Counted from the first letter of the stretch, positions 8,614 through 17,639 are shown. The stretch is 51,134 nucleotides of DNA from Chloroflexota bacterium (GCA_018650185.1 JABIGL010000035.1:1-51134); one strand, 5' to 3'. Notes: generated by a model from the letters alone, not told the origin. Translations and numbers: made by a program.

Positions 8614-9489
8614 TTAAGTGCCCACACTTTCGATAGCCGAGTTGTCTGGTGTGGGACCAAGGCGACGGTATTCGTGCTCGAACGCGCCGTCCTTGTACCT
8701 CACCACGCGGTAGCCCGAGGGATCGTCGCCCAGGGGATACCCGACCGGGCCAGAACATACCACTTCAAGCCCGTTTGAGTTAGCAATGTTGTTTCGATGC
8801 CAGTGTCCTGAGAACACCGTCGAAACGCCGTGTTTGTAGAAAAGATCCATCAACGGGCCGCGTAAATCACCGGAGATGGTCCACTCGCAGTCCGGTTCGT
8901 CCGGGCTCTTAAGGAAGGGCGGGTGGTGGCTGAAGGCGGCGATAGCGTCTGTGCCGATGGAGCGTGCCTTTACCAGCGCATCCTCGATGAACGACATCTG
9001 ATTGTCGGCCTCATCGCCGGTCGTACCGGGAGAGTTGAGGATCGTGGAATTGAGAACGAGGAAGGTCACACCATCCTCGGTGAATGAATAGTAATCGTCG
9101 CCAAACTCGCCCCTGTACCAGGCCAGTAGCTCAGGAGATGGCGTGCGGTAGTCGGGTGCGATTTCGTGATTGCCGGGGACCCATTTCAATGCGATGGGGT
9201 CGTCAAGTTGGGCGGCGATTTCCCGGGCGATTTTGAGCTGGGCCGGGTTGGACGGGGAGTTGACGATGTCTCCGCAAACGACAGCAAACTTTGCGCCGAG
9301 ATCGTTGGTGGCATCAATGGCTGCTGTGAACAGATCCCTCTCCGCGTCAAGGCTATCCGTTTTAGGAGCGGGTCGGATCTTGATGCCGCGTTTGAGGAAT
9401 CTGGCGATTTCTTCAGGAGTCAGTCCACTGGAGGCGGCGAATAACCCTATCTGGGGATCTGCCATGTGGACGAATGAGAATTCCGTCAT
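8614..9489 (-). CDS. Calcineurin-like metallophosphoesterase, CPPED1/CSTP1-like
   Basis: This 291-residue protein has all metallophosphoesterase blocks: ADPQ (Asp11, Gln13), CGDIV (Asp74), GNHE (Asn107/His108), SHHPP (His188/189) and GHWH (His229, His231). The DPQ first block in place of DxH, with GDDYYSF and VLNST, resembles the CPPED1 (CSTP1) group. The start is the ATG at 9487-9489, whose ATGA overlaps the stop of the upstream cyclase gene; the longer frame would run deep into that gene. The next gene starts at the very base after its stop. Being sandwiched between two nucleotide cyclases suggests it may hydrolyse a cyclic nucleotide or act on a cyclase-controlled phosphoprotein. That role is inference; the substrates of this subgroup vary. 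Confidence 0.9.
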   Translation of the reverse strand: MTEFSFVHMADPQIGLFAASSGLTPEEIARFLKRGIKIRPAPKTDSLDAERDLFTAAIDATNDLGAKFAVVCGDIVNSPSNPAQLKIAREIAAQLDDPIALKWVPGNHEIAPDYRTPSPELLAWYRGEFGDDYYSFTEDGVTFLVLNSTILNSPGTTGDEADNQMSFIEDALVKARSIGTDAIAAFSHHPPFLKSPDEPDCEWTISGDLRGPLMDLFYKHGVSTVFSGHWHRNNIANSNGLEVVCSGPVGYPLGDDPSGYRVVRYKDGAFEHEYRRLGPTPDNSAIESVGT

Positions 9490-10313
9490 GCGACTTCCGG
9501 CACCAGGCGGTACACGGGGATCGGCTGGTCGAAACCCTTGATGGTCTCGTTCCCGGATAGCTCCGTGGTTACCAAATCGGAGCTGAGCGTGTCGATCACA
9601 GATTGCGATACGGCGATCCCATCGGTGGACGCGAGGTCGCAAAGTCGGGAGGCGAGGTTGACGCTGGACCCGAAGAACTGTCCGCCCTCTTCGATGGGTT
9701 CGCCTGCGCCTATGCCGATACGCAGATGGACCGGGTATTCGGGATCGGTCTCGTTGTAGCTTCGCATCTCGGACTGTATGTCCAATGCGGCATTTGCTGC
9801 GTCCTGCGAGGCCAGGAATGAAACCATGAATCCGTCGCCGGTGTGCTTGACCTCGTTACCGGCATGTCGTCTCAACGCACCCCGGACTAGATCGTTGTGT
9901 GTGCGAAGGAACTTGATGGACTCGGCATCCCCGATCCTCGCGGTAAGAGCGGTGTACCCGACGATGTCGGTGAACATGATGGCCCTGAAACCGGGTTCAA
10001 TCTGCGTCTCGCCACGAATCTCGCCCTCTCCCATCGGGTCGGCCATCCGCCCCATCAATGAAAGAACAGCTTCCTGATCCACGGGCATAATTTCACCGGG
10101 TATGTCTCCGTGCGCGTCCTGGTGCGCCTCGGTCAGGGCGTGCTCATCAGATGCGTCGACTAGGCAGAAGGTGGTGTTGCGGTCTGGATCAAACCAGTAG
10201 GTCAAAAACTTGACGCCGTAATCGTCCTGGACCTTCAAGTCTTGCTCGTGGGCGTCACGAATTTCTTCCCAGGTGATGCCTTCTTTGTAGTGCCGATCCA
10301 TGTAAAGGGGCAA
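9486..10313 (-). CDS. DUF4242 (SCO4226-like) domain fused to class III nucleotide cyclase
   Basis: This 275-residue protein has an N-terminal DUF4242/SCO4226-like domain (about 1-80) with the family pattern MDRH, DLKVQ, TYWFD, TTFCLVDA and AHGDIP; relatives include a nickel-binding actinobacterial protein. A class III cyclase domain (about 108-270) follows, with metal Asp116 (MFTDIVGYT) and Asp160 (HTGDGF), Lys156 at the usual base-selecting site, and Asn219/Arg223 in SSVNLASR. The start is the TTG at 10311-10313: the DUF4242 family normally begins MPxxMDRH, which is met only from this codon, although no strong ribosome site is seen. The alternative ATG at 10301 would cut off four conserved residues. 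It is the first gene of a three-gene unit and may be a metal- or ligand-gated cyclase. Confidence 0.9.
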   Translation of the reverse strand: MPLYMDRHYKEGITWEEIRDAHEQDLKVQDDYGVKFLTYWFDPDRNTTFCLVDASDEHALTEAHQDAHGDIPGEIMPVDQEAVLSLMGRMADPMGEGEIRGETQIEPGFRAIMFTDIVGYTALTARIGDAESIKFLRTHNDLVRGALRRHAGNEVKHTGDGFMVSFLASQDAANAALDIQSEMRSYNETDPEYPVHLRIGIGAGEPIEEGGQFFGSSVNLASRLCDLASTDGIAVSQSVIDTLSSDLVTTELSGNETIKGFDQPIPVYRLVPEVA

Positions 10314-10478
10314 TGTTAAATCCCAGGTTGCTGGTGGTTACTTTGGGGTCGCAGGTAAAGGTAGTTGCCGGTGGTCATGATTGTCCGGCAATGACCGCAC
10401 CTGGATGGTTGGGTTTCAACTTTCAAAGTCTGGATTGCAAGGTTATGTCCTCGCACTCCAGACGTACAGAGTTACAGG

Positions 10479-10507
10479 TTGACGACCTACAGGCCCGAAC
10501 CTAGACT
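10479..10507 (+). promoter_or_regulatory. Sigma-70-type promoter for the VOC gene
   Basis: TTGACG (10479-10484) and TAGACT (10502-10507) are separated by 17 bases, matching 5/6 and 4/6 of the housekeeping consensus. Transcription would begin near 10514, giving a leader of about 43 nt before the ATG at 10557. Confidence 0.5.
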
Positions 10508-10556
10508 CGCCGCCGCATCATTGATGCGATTTCGAATAGCTAAAAGGAACGCTCAG

Positions 10557-10973
10557 ATGGCTGCAGCGCCCGATTTCCAGATCGTCGATCTCGACCATAT
10601 CGTGCTTCGGGTGAAGGATGTGGAGCGGGCTATCGCCTTCTACACGGGAACCCTTGGTCTTGAGCCGCATCGTGTCGATGAGTTCCGGGCGGGAGAAGTA
10701 CCTTTCCCGTGCGCTCGTGTGAATGATCACACCATCATCGACCTGTTGCCGTGGCCTGACGAGGAGCCTGTGGGTGACGGAACGCGCAACCTGGATCACT
10801 TCTGCATGGCCGTGACAGGTGTCGACATGGTGGTCTTTGCGGACTACCTGCAGTCCGGGGGCGTGACCGTGCACTCAGACCGCGCTGGTCGACGTTCAGG
10901 GGCGCAGGGCATGGCGGACTCGATCTACATCAAGGACACCGAGGGCAACACGATAGAGTTGCGCCGCTACTAG
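10557..10973 (+). CDS. VOC-family (glyoxalase/dioxygenase-like) metalloenzyme
   Basis: This 138-residue protein has the paired beta-alpha-beta-beta-beta fold of the vicinal oxygen chelate superfamily. It starts VDLDHIVLRVKDVERAIAFY and ends DTEGNTIELRRY. Probable metal ligands are His14, His81 and Glu134, the H/H/E pattern usual in the family. ATG at 10557 has AAGGA 8 nt upstream, and a sigma-70-like promoter lies just ahead, so the longer frame starting inside the promoter is rejected. Substrate is unknown; family members include glyoxalase I, fosfomycin-resistance proteins and extradiol dioxygenases. It stands alone and converges on the SDR gene. Confidence 0.9.
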   Translation: MAAAPDFQIVDLDHIVLRVKDVERAIAFYTGTLGLEPHRVDEFRAGEVPFPCARVNDHTIIDLLPWPDEEPVGDGTRNLDHFCMAVTGVDMVVFADYLQSGGVTVHSDRAGRRSGAQGMADSIYIKDTEGNTIELRRY

Positions 10974-10996
10974 ATGCGCAGGGGTTCTGGGCGCCG

Positions 10997-11758
10997 TCAA
11001 TCGATGCTGGCTCCGCCGTCGACCACCATCGCCGCACCGGTCATAAAGCTCGCCGCATCGGAGGCCAGGAAGAGGATCGCCGGAGCTATCTCTTCCGGTT
11101 GACCTATTCTTCCCATGGGCGTGTTGTCCGCCACGGCTATTAATGCAGCGTCACGATCAGCCGCACCACCGGCGAGGATCGGTGTGTTGACGGGTCCGGG
11201 GCAGATGGCGTTGACGCGAATTCCGTCACGGGCGTGGTCAAGCGCAATGGCTCTCGTGAAGTGAATGACGGCCGCCTTGGCCGGGCAGTACGCCGCTTGT
11301 CCCCGTGTTGCGATGATGGCGAGTTCAGACGCTGTGTTGACGATGGCGCCGCCGCCCTGGGTTTTCATGACGGGGATGGCTGAGCGACACATAAAGAACA
11401 CGGAGTTGAGGTCGACAGCGAAAGTGGTGTCCCAATCATCGTCGCTGATTTGCTCGACGGTGCCACGACGTGCCAGCCCGGCGTTATTGACCAATACGTC
11501 AAGGCGACCGAGGCGTGACATGGTTTCTTCGAACAACTGGCGGCAAAAGACCCGGTCCGCAAGGTCGCCGTGCATCTGGTCGGCTCTGCCTCCGGCGGCG
11601 GAGATCGCCTCCGCTGTGGCGTTGGTGCCTACTTCATCAAGTCCGGAGACCATGACGTGCGCTCCCGCCTCACCGAAGGCGAGTGCCGTTGCGGCTCCGA
11701 TGCCTGAGCTCGCTCCTGTTACCAGTACGGTCTTGCCATCAAATGTTCGTGCGCTCAT
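10997..11758 (-). CDS. Short-chain dehydrogenase/reductase (classical SDR)
   Basis: This 253-residue protein has the full classical SDR set: the cofactor loop TGASSGIG (14-21), NNAG (91-94), catalytic Ser144 (NTASELA), Tyr157 and Lys161 (YCPAK), and PGPVNTP after the active site. The C-terminus PAILFLASDAASFMTG...VDGGASID is typical of the FabG-like branch. Asp41 at the end of beta-2 (SGLDE) would favour NAD(H) over NADP(H). Substrate is unknown. The downstream VOC gene converges on it. Confidence 0.93.
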   Translation of the reverse strand: MSARTFDGKTVLVTGASSGIGAATALAFGEAGAHVMVSGLDEVGTNATAEAISAAGGRADQMHGDLADRVFCRQLFEETMSRLGRLDVLVNNAGLARRGTVEQISDDDWDTTFAVDLNSVFFMCRSAIPVMKTQGGGAIVNTASELAIIATRGQAAYCPAKAAVIHFTRAIALDHARDGIRVNAICPGPVNTPILAGGAADRDAALIAVADNTPMGRIGQPEEIAPAILFLASDAASFMTGAAMVVDGGASID

Positions 11759-12076
11759 TGTTCGCTGCCCTCGTTAACATCCGGGTAGAAATTCGTAATC
11801 GATGTGAGACTAGGTTTCGTTTTGAACTACCTTCAACCCGATGGTTGGAAATAGTAACTGGAGTGAAATTGCCGTCGGGATCAACTCGCTCAAGGCTACC
11901 GAAGGCAACGCCATCTATCTGCAACAGTTCCTGGGCGCGTTGTCCGTGCGGGAACGGGGAGTAGTTAGAGCGGTCAAACTCTGGTTGAGCAAACGGTGTC
12001 GTAAATATTCGTAGATGCCGGGGATACACTCAGTCTCACGAACCCGGACAACCTTCAGCGCAGGTGAATTGCGGAA
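11759..12076. other. 318-nt intergenic region between divergent SDR and aldolase genes
   Basis: This spacer must hold the promoters of both divergent genes, but no convincing hexamer pair or strong inverted repeat is seen. Short open frames exist on both strands (for example 57 codons on plus at 11841-12014), but none has a ribosome site or recognisable motif. Confidence 0.5.
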
Positions 12077-13192
12077 ATGAACGACTCTGACCCACCCAAT
12101 TTTGAGGATCGTCGGGCTATCAAGCTGAGTGATCAGGAATCCGTCGTTTTTGCGGGCGACGGAGAACCGCAAACGGCAGAGTGCACCATCCAGAAGCTGG
12201 GAGAGTTGCTGGCCGCTGGCGGGCTTGCTCAGGACAACTACTCACGGGGCGGCACTGTGGAGGCGCTCGAGCGCCGGGTGGCCAAGGATCTTGGTAAGGA
12301 AGCGGCCATATGGATGCCGTCCGGAACGCTGGCGAACCACCTCGCCCTGCGTCGTCACTCCGGCATAAATTCCCGTGTCGTTTTGCAGGAACAGAGCCAT
12401 ATCTACCACGATGAGGGCGACGCCCTGGCCAGATTGAGCGGATTGACGGCCATTCCGCTGGGTTTCAACAGTCCTCACTTCACCGCGGACGAGCTGCATT
12501 CCGCTATCAACCAATCGGTCGATGGACGGGTGCTGAACCCGATAGGCGCCGTTTCGATCGAAAGCCCGGTTCGGCGACAGGCCGGTCAGGTCGTGCCGTG
12601 GGAAGTGATGAAGGAGATAACAGAGCTATGTGCCGAGGAGAGGGTGCCAACACATCTGGACGGTGCGAGGCTCTACATGATGTCGGCCGCGACGGGAATC
12701 GGAATCAAGAAATACTCGGGGTTGTTCGATAGCGTTTACCTGTCCATGTACAAGTATTTTGGATCGCCGTTCGGGGCGGTACTTGCCGGGACGAGCGAGT
12801 TCATTGAGGGCATGTATCACGACCGACGCATGTTTGGGAGTGGTCTGTCGTCCGCTTACTTGATAGCCGGATTGTCGCTGGACGGTATCGATGGGTTCGA
12901 ACGTCGATATAACGAGGCGTTCGCCAAAGCGGGAACGCTGTTTGCGGAGATCAACCGTGTGCCGGGAGTAACGGTCCGCACGTTTGAGCACGGCTCGAAC
13001 ATCTTCGAGCTTTTGCTTGAGCCTGACATTAACGAAGAGCACTTCGTAGAAAATCTGCTTGATGCGGGAATAGTGTTGCCGTGGCCGAGAGGTGGCTGGC
13101 CTACCCTGGTACTCCACGTGAACACCACCGTGCTCAGGCGGACGAACTCGGACATAGTTGGGGCCTTCGCAGAATCGGCGTCAGGGTCTTAA
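12077..13192 (+). CDS. PLP-dependent beta-eliminating lyase / threonine aldolase-like enzyme
   Basis: This 371-residue fold-type I PLP protein resembles low-specificity threonine aldolase. It shows SGTLANHLAL near 82-91 (phosphate-binding region), HLDGARLYM (Asp195 and Arg198 contact PLP) and MYKYFGSPFGAV with Lys226 as the Schiff-base lysine. The N-terminal GDGEPQTAE...NYSRGGTVEALE is also of that family. Compared with classic threonine aldolases the lysine motif is altered (YKYFGSP instead of SKGLGAP), so related lyase activity on another beta-hydroxy amino acid is possible. It converges on livF with a 39-nt gap. Confidence 0.85.
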   Translation: MNDSDPPNFEDRRAIKLSDQESVVFAGDGEPQTAECTIQKLGELLAAGGLAQDNYSRGGTVEALERRVAKDLGKEAAIWMPSGTLANHLALRRHSGINSRVVLQEQSHIYHDEGDALARLSGLTAIPLGFNSPHFTADELHSAINQSVDGRVLNPIGAVSIESPVRRQAGQVVPWEVMKEITELCAEERVPTHLDGARLYMMSAATGIGIKKYSGLFDSVYLSMYKYFGSPFGAVLAGTSEFIEGMYHDRRMFGSGLSSAYLIAGLSLDGIDGFERRYNEAFAKAGTLFAEINRVPGVTVRTFEHGSNIFELLLEPDINEEHFVENLLDAGIVLPWPRGGWPTLVLHVNTTVLRRTNSDIVGAFAESASGS

Positions 13193-13231
13193 TCATCTGC
13201 TTGGCAATCTAGGGCCGATGACGGTTCGAGA

Positions 13232-13978
13232 TTAGCCTTGCACGCCGAGGAAGTACTCACCAATTTGTGGGTCGTCAAGAATCGTTGCGGCGCTTCCTGT
13301 GTGGACAACTTTGCCACCGGAAAATATGTAACCGCGGTCAGAACGGGCGAGGGATAATCGTGCGTTCTGCTCGACTAGCAAGACGGTCAGACCCTGGTTC
13401 CGGAGTGAATCGATACAGCCCATGATCTGCTGCTGATATTTTGGCGAAAGGGCTGCTGTGGGCTCGTCCAGCAGCAGGAACGACGGGTTGGAGATGAGGG
13501 CACGTGAAATTGCCAGCATTTGTCTCTCCCCACCGGACAGAGATGCCGCCAGATCACTCATCCGTGGAACGAGGTCTGGGAAGGTCCAACACACCCGTTC
13601 GATGCCATCTGCCAACCTGGGTGCTGACAACCGTATGCCTCCCATCTGCATGTTCTCGCGGACGGTAAGTGATGGGAAAACGTTGTCTACCTGCGGCACG
13701 TAGGCGATTCCGCGCTCCACGAGGCGATCCGTTCGCCATCCGGAGACGTCTGACCCGTTATGTTCGACCGTGCCCTTGTAATGCGTAGCGAGGCCAAATA
13801 TCGCTTTCAAGAAGGTCGACTTGCCGCAACCGTTAGGTCCGATAATCGTCACGAACTCGCCGGGATCAACGTACAGGTCTATGCCGTACAAGATCTGAAC
13901 TGATCCGTACCCGGCTTCAAGTCCTTTTACGTCAAGGACGGGTGTCTCAATGGTATTCGGAGAAAGGTTCGTCATCAT
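13232..13978 (-). CDS. livF: Branched-chain amino acid ABC transporter ATPase, LivF-type
   Basis: This 248-residue ABC ATPase has Walker A GPNGCGKST, signature LSGGERQ, Walker B FLLLDEPTAALSP and the switch histidine region VEQNAR. Its short length, VFPSLTVRENMQMG segment and VLLVEQNARLSL ending are typical of LivF, which pairs with LivG to drive import of branched-chain or other hydrophobic amino acids. Its ATG overlaps the livG stop (ATGA), so the two are coupled. It is the last gene of the transporter operon. Confidence 0.93.
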   Translation of the reverse strand: MMTNLSPNTIETPVLDVKGLEAGYGSVQILYGIDLYVDPGEFVTIIGPNGCGKSTFLKAIFGLATHYKGTVEHNGSDVSGWRTDRLVERGIAYVPQVDNVFPSLTVRENMQMGGIRLSAPRLADGIERVCWTFPDLVPRMSDLAASLSGGERQMLAISRALISNPSFLLLDEPTAALSPKYQQQIMGCIDSLRNQGLTVLLVEQNARLSLARSDRGYIFSGGKVVHTGSAATILDDPQIGEYFLGVQG

Positions 13979-14742
13979 TCGCCCAGGTAGGCCTCGATCA
14001 CGTCTTGATTCTGCCTGACTTCCTCCGGCGTCCCCTCCATGAGCACACGCCCGGTTTCGACCACGACGATCCTGTCAACGCCTGCCCGAAGTATGAAGTC
14101 CATGTTGTGCTCGATCACCAGCATCCCGACGTTTCTCTCCGAAGTCAGGGAGCGTAGGAACTGGAAGATTCTCTCAGCAAGCGGCCCGGCTACCCCGGCA
14201 ACAGGCTCGTCGAGCAGCAGGACGCGCGGATCACCCATGAGAGTGCGGCCTATATCTACCAGTTTGCTCTGACCGCCCGAAAGCTCGCTCGCAAGGTTGT
14301 GGGCCATGTGTGCGATTTCTAGCGTTTCCAGCAGTGAGTAGGCGTCCTCAAGACGCTGCTTTTCGGCCGGGCGGGAACCCGGTCGTAACAATGAGAGCAG
14401 GAGATTTGGCGAGAACTGACGCCGGGGCGGGACGAGCAGGTTTTCGATGACGGTCATGTCACGCCAGAGCCTGGTGTGCTGGAAAGTCCTCGTTAACCCC
14501 AGCTTCTGGATCTGGTCCGGTCGCATACCCGTAGCGTCCTGACCCAGAACTTCTACGGACCCGGATGTCGAATCCAGCATCCCGGAAATGCAGTTGAAGG
14601 TGGTCGATTTACCACACCCGTTTGGCCCGATAAGCCCAACGAACTCGCCTTCGTTCACGTGGAAGGAAACTGAATCCACAGCGCGAAGTCCGCCGAAATC
14701 CTTCGTTAAGTCTGAGACACGGAGAACAGGTGTGGTCATCAC
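13975..14742 (-). CDS. livG: Branched-chain amino acid ABC transporter ATPase, LivG-type
   Basis: This 255-residue ABC ATPase has Walker A GPNGCGKST, signature LSGGQ, Walker B VLLLDEP and the H-loop LVIEHNMDF. The FGGLRAVDSVSFHV start and RTFQHTRLWRDMTVIENL segment are LivG hallmarks. The D-loop reads AGVAGP where the family usually has AGLNP. It overlaps both neighbours by 4 nt, indicating one transcript and coupled translation with the permease upstream and LivF downstream. Confidence 0.93.
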   Translation of the reverse strand: MMTTPVLRVSDLTKDFGGLRAVDSVSFHVNEGEFVGLIGPNGCGKSTTFNCISGMLDSTSGSVEVLGQDATGMRPDQIQKLGLTRTFQHTRLWRDMTVIENLLVPPRRQFSPNLLLSLLRPGSRPAEKQRLEDAYSLLETLEIAHMAHNLASELSGGQSKLVDIGRTLMGDPRVLLLDEPVAGVAGPLAERIFQFLRSLTSERNVGMLVIEHNMDFILRAGVDRIVVVETGRVLMEGTPEEVRQNQDVIEAYLGE

Positions 14743-17639
14743 TCTGTCGGCTCCTCTCGGTCTTTCGCAGCGGGACGGATCGGCCTGCTCGGCACTTCCG
14801 GTAACAGTCCTTTGGGTGAAATCAAGAGGGCGACAACGATGACTGCGCCGATCAACGCCAGTTTCAGATGACTCAAACCGAGGGTGATATCTGCCTTCGG
14901 GAAGGCCTCAGAGATTGACCGATCTGACCAGAACAACCCGCCGAGATCGGCTATAAGCCAGGAAAATGCACTGTCCATGTAGGAGGTCAATCCGTGGAAG
15001 GCTAGATCTGGATTGCCTCTCGCCACGATCATCACGTTGAATACGAACTCGACGATAACTATCAGGAACGCACCGACGACCATTCCTCGCATGTTGCCGC
15101 GCCCGCCAACGATGAAGGCGGCCCACACGAGGAAAGTTGATCTGACGGGGCTCATGAAGTCGGGGAAGATGCTTGCGTTCAACCAGGCCCACAACGCACC
15201 AGCCAGCCCGGCGATCGCACCGCCAACGGCCAGGCTCGCCGCCTTGTGGGTCATGATGTTGTGCCCGTGGTGCTGGCTGACCTCCTCGTCCTCTCGTATC
15301 GATCTGAGAATACGGCCCCAGGGCGATGCAAGAAGCGTGTGCAGCAAGTACCAGACGCCCAGAAATGCGACGACGGTCATTACGGAAAGAAGGAATACGT
15401 ACGGGGCGCCGCCTTCGAGTCCGAGTACGTCTCCGACAGTGTTCGATGGCCCTGATTCCCACCAGCCCTCCAGTGGCCGGGAGTACTGCGAGATTCCGAT
15501 GGCTGAGGTGACTGTTCCGGCCCGGAGTAGCGGCTCCGCCTGAAGTCCAATCTGGAGCATTTCGCCGAGCGATACGGTGAGGATGGCGAAGTAATCGGTA
15601 CGCAGTCTCGCCGTCGGATATGCCAGCAACCATCCCGCTACGGCCGACAACATTACGGCCACTATCGTGGCAGCCCAGGGGGACCAGCCATAACCGTTTG
15701 TTTCCACCGGAGCGGCCAGCAGTCCAACCGTTATCGCACCTATGCCGACAAAGAAGATGACGCCGAAGTTGGTCATTCCTGTTATGCCGGTGTGCAGGTT
15801 CAGGGAGAACGTCATCAGTGCGAAGATCCCGACGAGAGTCACGATACGTGCTACTTGAAGGATCTTCGTCAGGTTGCTGACGCTGGGCAGGAACCACACC
15901 ACCGCAACCAGTAACAAGAACAAGACGGCGAATGCTATCCACGATCCGCGCTCGGTTTCGCGATCAACATGTAGCCATCTGACCGGGCGTTTGGCGTGGT
16001 CTGTGATGGTCCTGGTCCCGGTGTGGGTCACATTCGCAATGGGATGCCAGAGTCGTCCCCGGAACTCTGTGACCAACGATGAGAAGACCGACATCGCGTC
16101 GCCGAGGAACCGGAATAGTTGGTCCCGCTGCTCAGAAACGCGGTCCATCAAACCGGGTTCGTATGGAGCTGGTGCCGGTAAGTCTCGAATCTGGGAGGAA
16201 GATCCATCGGCTTGCGAGTCGGATTCAGCCTCGGCTGCGTGACGCCGCTTTCTGCCTCGCTCGATATTCCAGTTCTGTATGGCGTGTCCGATCCCACTTG
16301 GAGCTATTAACAACAGGCCGATCATGAAGATAAACGGTGTTATTTCTGCAAAGCCGGATGCCGTTGGGCGGTCAAGGGCGTTCCCTGCGCCGATAAGCAC
16401 CGGTTCTGAGGCGGCTCGAAGTAGCCCGACTATCAGCGCACCGATGATGACCCCGGGGATGGAGCCGATCGAACCGAGAACGACGACGGCGAACGCTGGG
16501 AGCAGGAGGGTGATGCCAAGTTCCGGATTGATAGGAAGCACACCTGAGAGGAGGGCTCCACCAAGACCGGCGAGACCTGCTGAAAGAAACGCACTGGTGC
16601 CGTGAACGCGCTCTACGTGAATTCCGCTGGACGCAGCAAGGTCAGGGTTATCTGCGACCGCACGCATCTGCCTGCCAAGTCGAGTTCTGTGTAACAGCAG
16701 GAGTAGCAGTGCAACTGCGCCAAAGACGCCGACGATCAGTGTGATCCTCGTATACGTAAAGCTGTACGGGGTGACCTTGTCGGCCAACTCCATCAGAGGT
16801 GCGTTAATCCGATCACCGAGGTGAAGTTGAAGACGCTCCGTTGGAATCTCAAATCTGGATGTGGAAAGTCTCCAGTCGCGGTCCGGGACAAATCTGTGGA
16901 TGCCCGCTCCGAACCGCATGAACAACAGCCCTCGGAGAATCAGAGCGACTCCCAGCGAGGTGATCATCATCACTTGGGGAGTCGCCAGTTTCCTCCTGAG
17001 CCGCTTGTAGACCAGTCGGTCGATAAGTAGGCCGATCAATCCGGTGATGATGAAGGCAGCGATACCGGCCCAGATCAACAGCTCCCACTCGAGAGAACCA
17101 TCTTTAGGGGCATCCGATTGCGGAAAGAACCGGTCGGACCACATCAACAAGAGGGCCACGTACGCCCCGACGAGCAACAATTCGACCTGCGCAAAATTGG
17201 CGTATCGCTGCACCTTGTATGTGAGCGACAGGCCTATCGCAACGCTTAGATAAGCGGCGGACCAGTACAACCCGCTCAGGCTGATAGATGCCAGATTGAA
17301 GTTGATCGTGGCGGACCTATTGACCCCCGTGAGCAAGAACTCGAGGACCACGAAGCCAAATAGAGCGATCAGGAACGGGGTAACAAGGAGAGAACCAGTT
17401 CGCCACCTATCTCTGGTCACGGCCAGGAAGGCGTTAATCGACAACAGGCCGGATGCCATCATCTCCATAGCCAGGAGCATCCACTTCAGATCGCCGGAGA
17501 CCACGCCGGACCACGCGATGACACCGGCGTTGTGAATTACGCCGAGGTAGGAATCAATAAACAGGACGGCGCTGAGCAGCAAGCGACGCTGCCAGACGGG
17601 AGAGCCTATCCACCGATCCTTGATTTCAGTCAAATGCAT
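14739..17639 (-). CDS. Fused LivH-LivM branched-chain amino acid permease
   Basis: This 966-residue membrane protein combines both permeases that are normally separate. Residues 1-110 hold extra hydrophobic segments. About 115-455 is LivH-like, with GLSLTYKVQRYANFAQVE, TRLGRQMRAVADNPDLAASSGI and LSAGLAGLGGALLSG. A polar linker of about 110 residues (455-565) includes RGRKRRHAAEAESDSQADGS. About 565-950 is LivM-like, with NLHTGITGMTNFG, GRILRSIREDEEVSQHHGHN and a final AFIVGGRGNMRGMVVGA. No stop or frameshift interrupts the linker. The gene sits between the binding-protein gene and livG, with ATGA overlap into livG. A hairpin in the gap ahead of it may lower its expression relative to the binding protein. 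Confidence 0.92.
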   Translation of the reverse strand: MHLTEIKDRWIGSPVWQRRLLLSAVLFIDSYLGVIHNAGVIAWSGVVSGDLKWMLLAMEMMASGLLSINAFLAVTRDRWRTGSLLVTPFLIALFGFVVLEFLLTGVNRSATINFNLASISLSGLYWSAAYLSVAIGLSLTYKVQRYANFAQVELLLVGAYVALLLMWSDRFFPQSDAPKDGSLEWELLIWAGIAAFIITGLIGLLIDRLVYKRLRRKLATPQVMMITSLGVALILRGLLFMRFGAGIHRFVPDRDWRLSTSRFEIPTERLQLHLGDRINAPLMELADKVTPYSFTYTRITLIVGVFGAVALLLLLLHRTRLGRQMRAVADNPDLAASSGIHVERVHGTSAFLSAGLAGLGGALLSGVLPINPELGITLLLPAFAVVVLGSIGSIPGVIIGALIVGLLRAASEPVLIGAGNALDRPTASGFAEITPFIFMIGLLLIAPSGIGHAIQNWNIERGRKRRHAAEAESDSQADGSSSQIRDLPAPAPYEPGLMDRVSEQRDQLFRFLGDAMSVFSSLVTEFRGRLWHPIANVTHTGTRTITDHAKRPVRWLHVDRETERGSWIAFAVLFLLLVAVVWFLPSVSNLTKILQVARIVTLVGIFALMTFSLNLHTGITGMTNFGVIFFVGIGAITVGLLAAPVETNGYGWSPWAATIVAVMLSAVAGWLLAYPTARLRTDYFAILTVSLGEMLQIGLQAEPLLRAGTVTSAIGISQYSRPLEGWWESGPSNTVGDVLGLEGGAPYVFLLSVMTVVAFLGVWYLLHTLLASPWGRILRSIREDEEVSQHHGHNIMTHKAASLAVGGAIAGLAGALWAWLNASIFPDFMSPVRSTFLVWAAFIVGGRGNMRGMVVGAFLIVIVEFVFNVMIVARGNPDLAFHGLTSYMDSAFSWLIADLGGLFWSDRSISEAFPKADITLGLSHLKLALIGAVIVVALLISPKGLLPEVPSRPIRPAAKDREEPTE

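Noticed and set aside
11739-12172. Short open frames on both strands in the SDR/aldolase spacer (57 codons on plus at 11841-12014; 85-96 codons on minus).
   Set aside because: No ribosome sites, no recognisable motifs, and the minus frames overlap starts of real genes.
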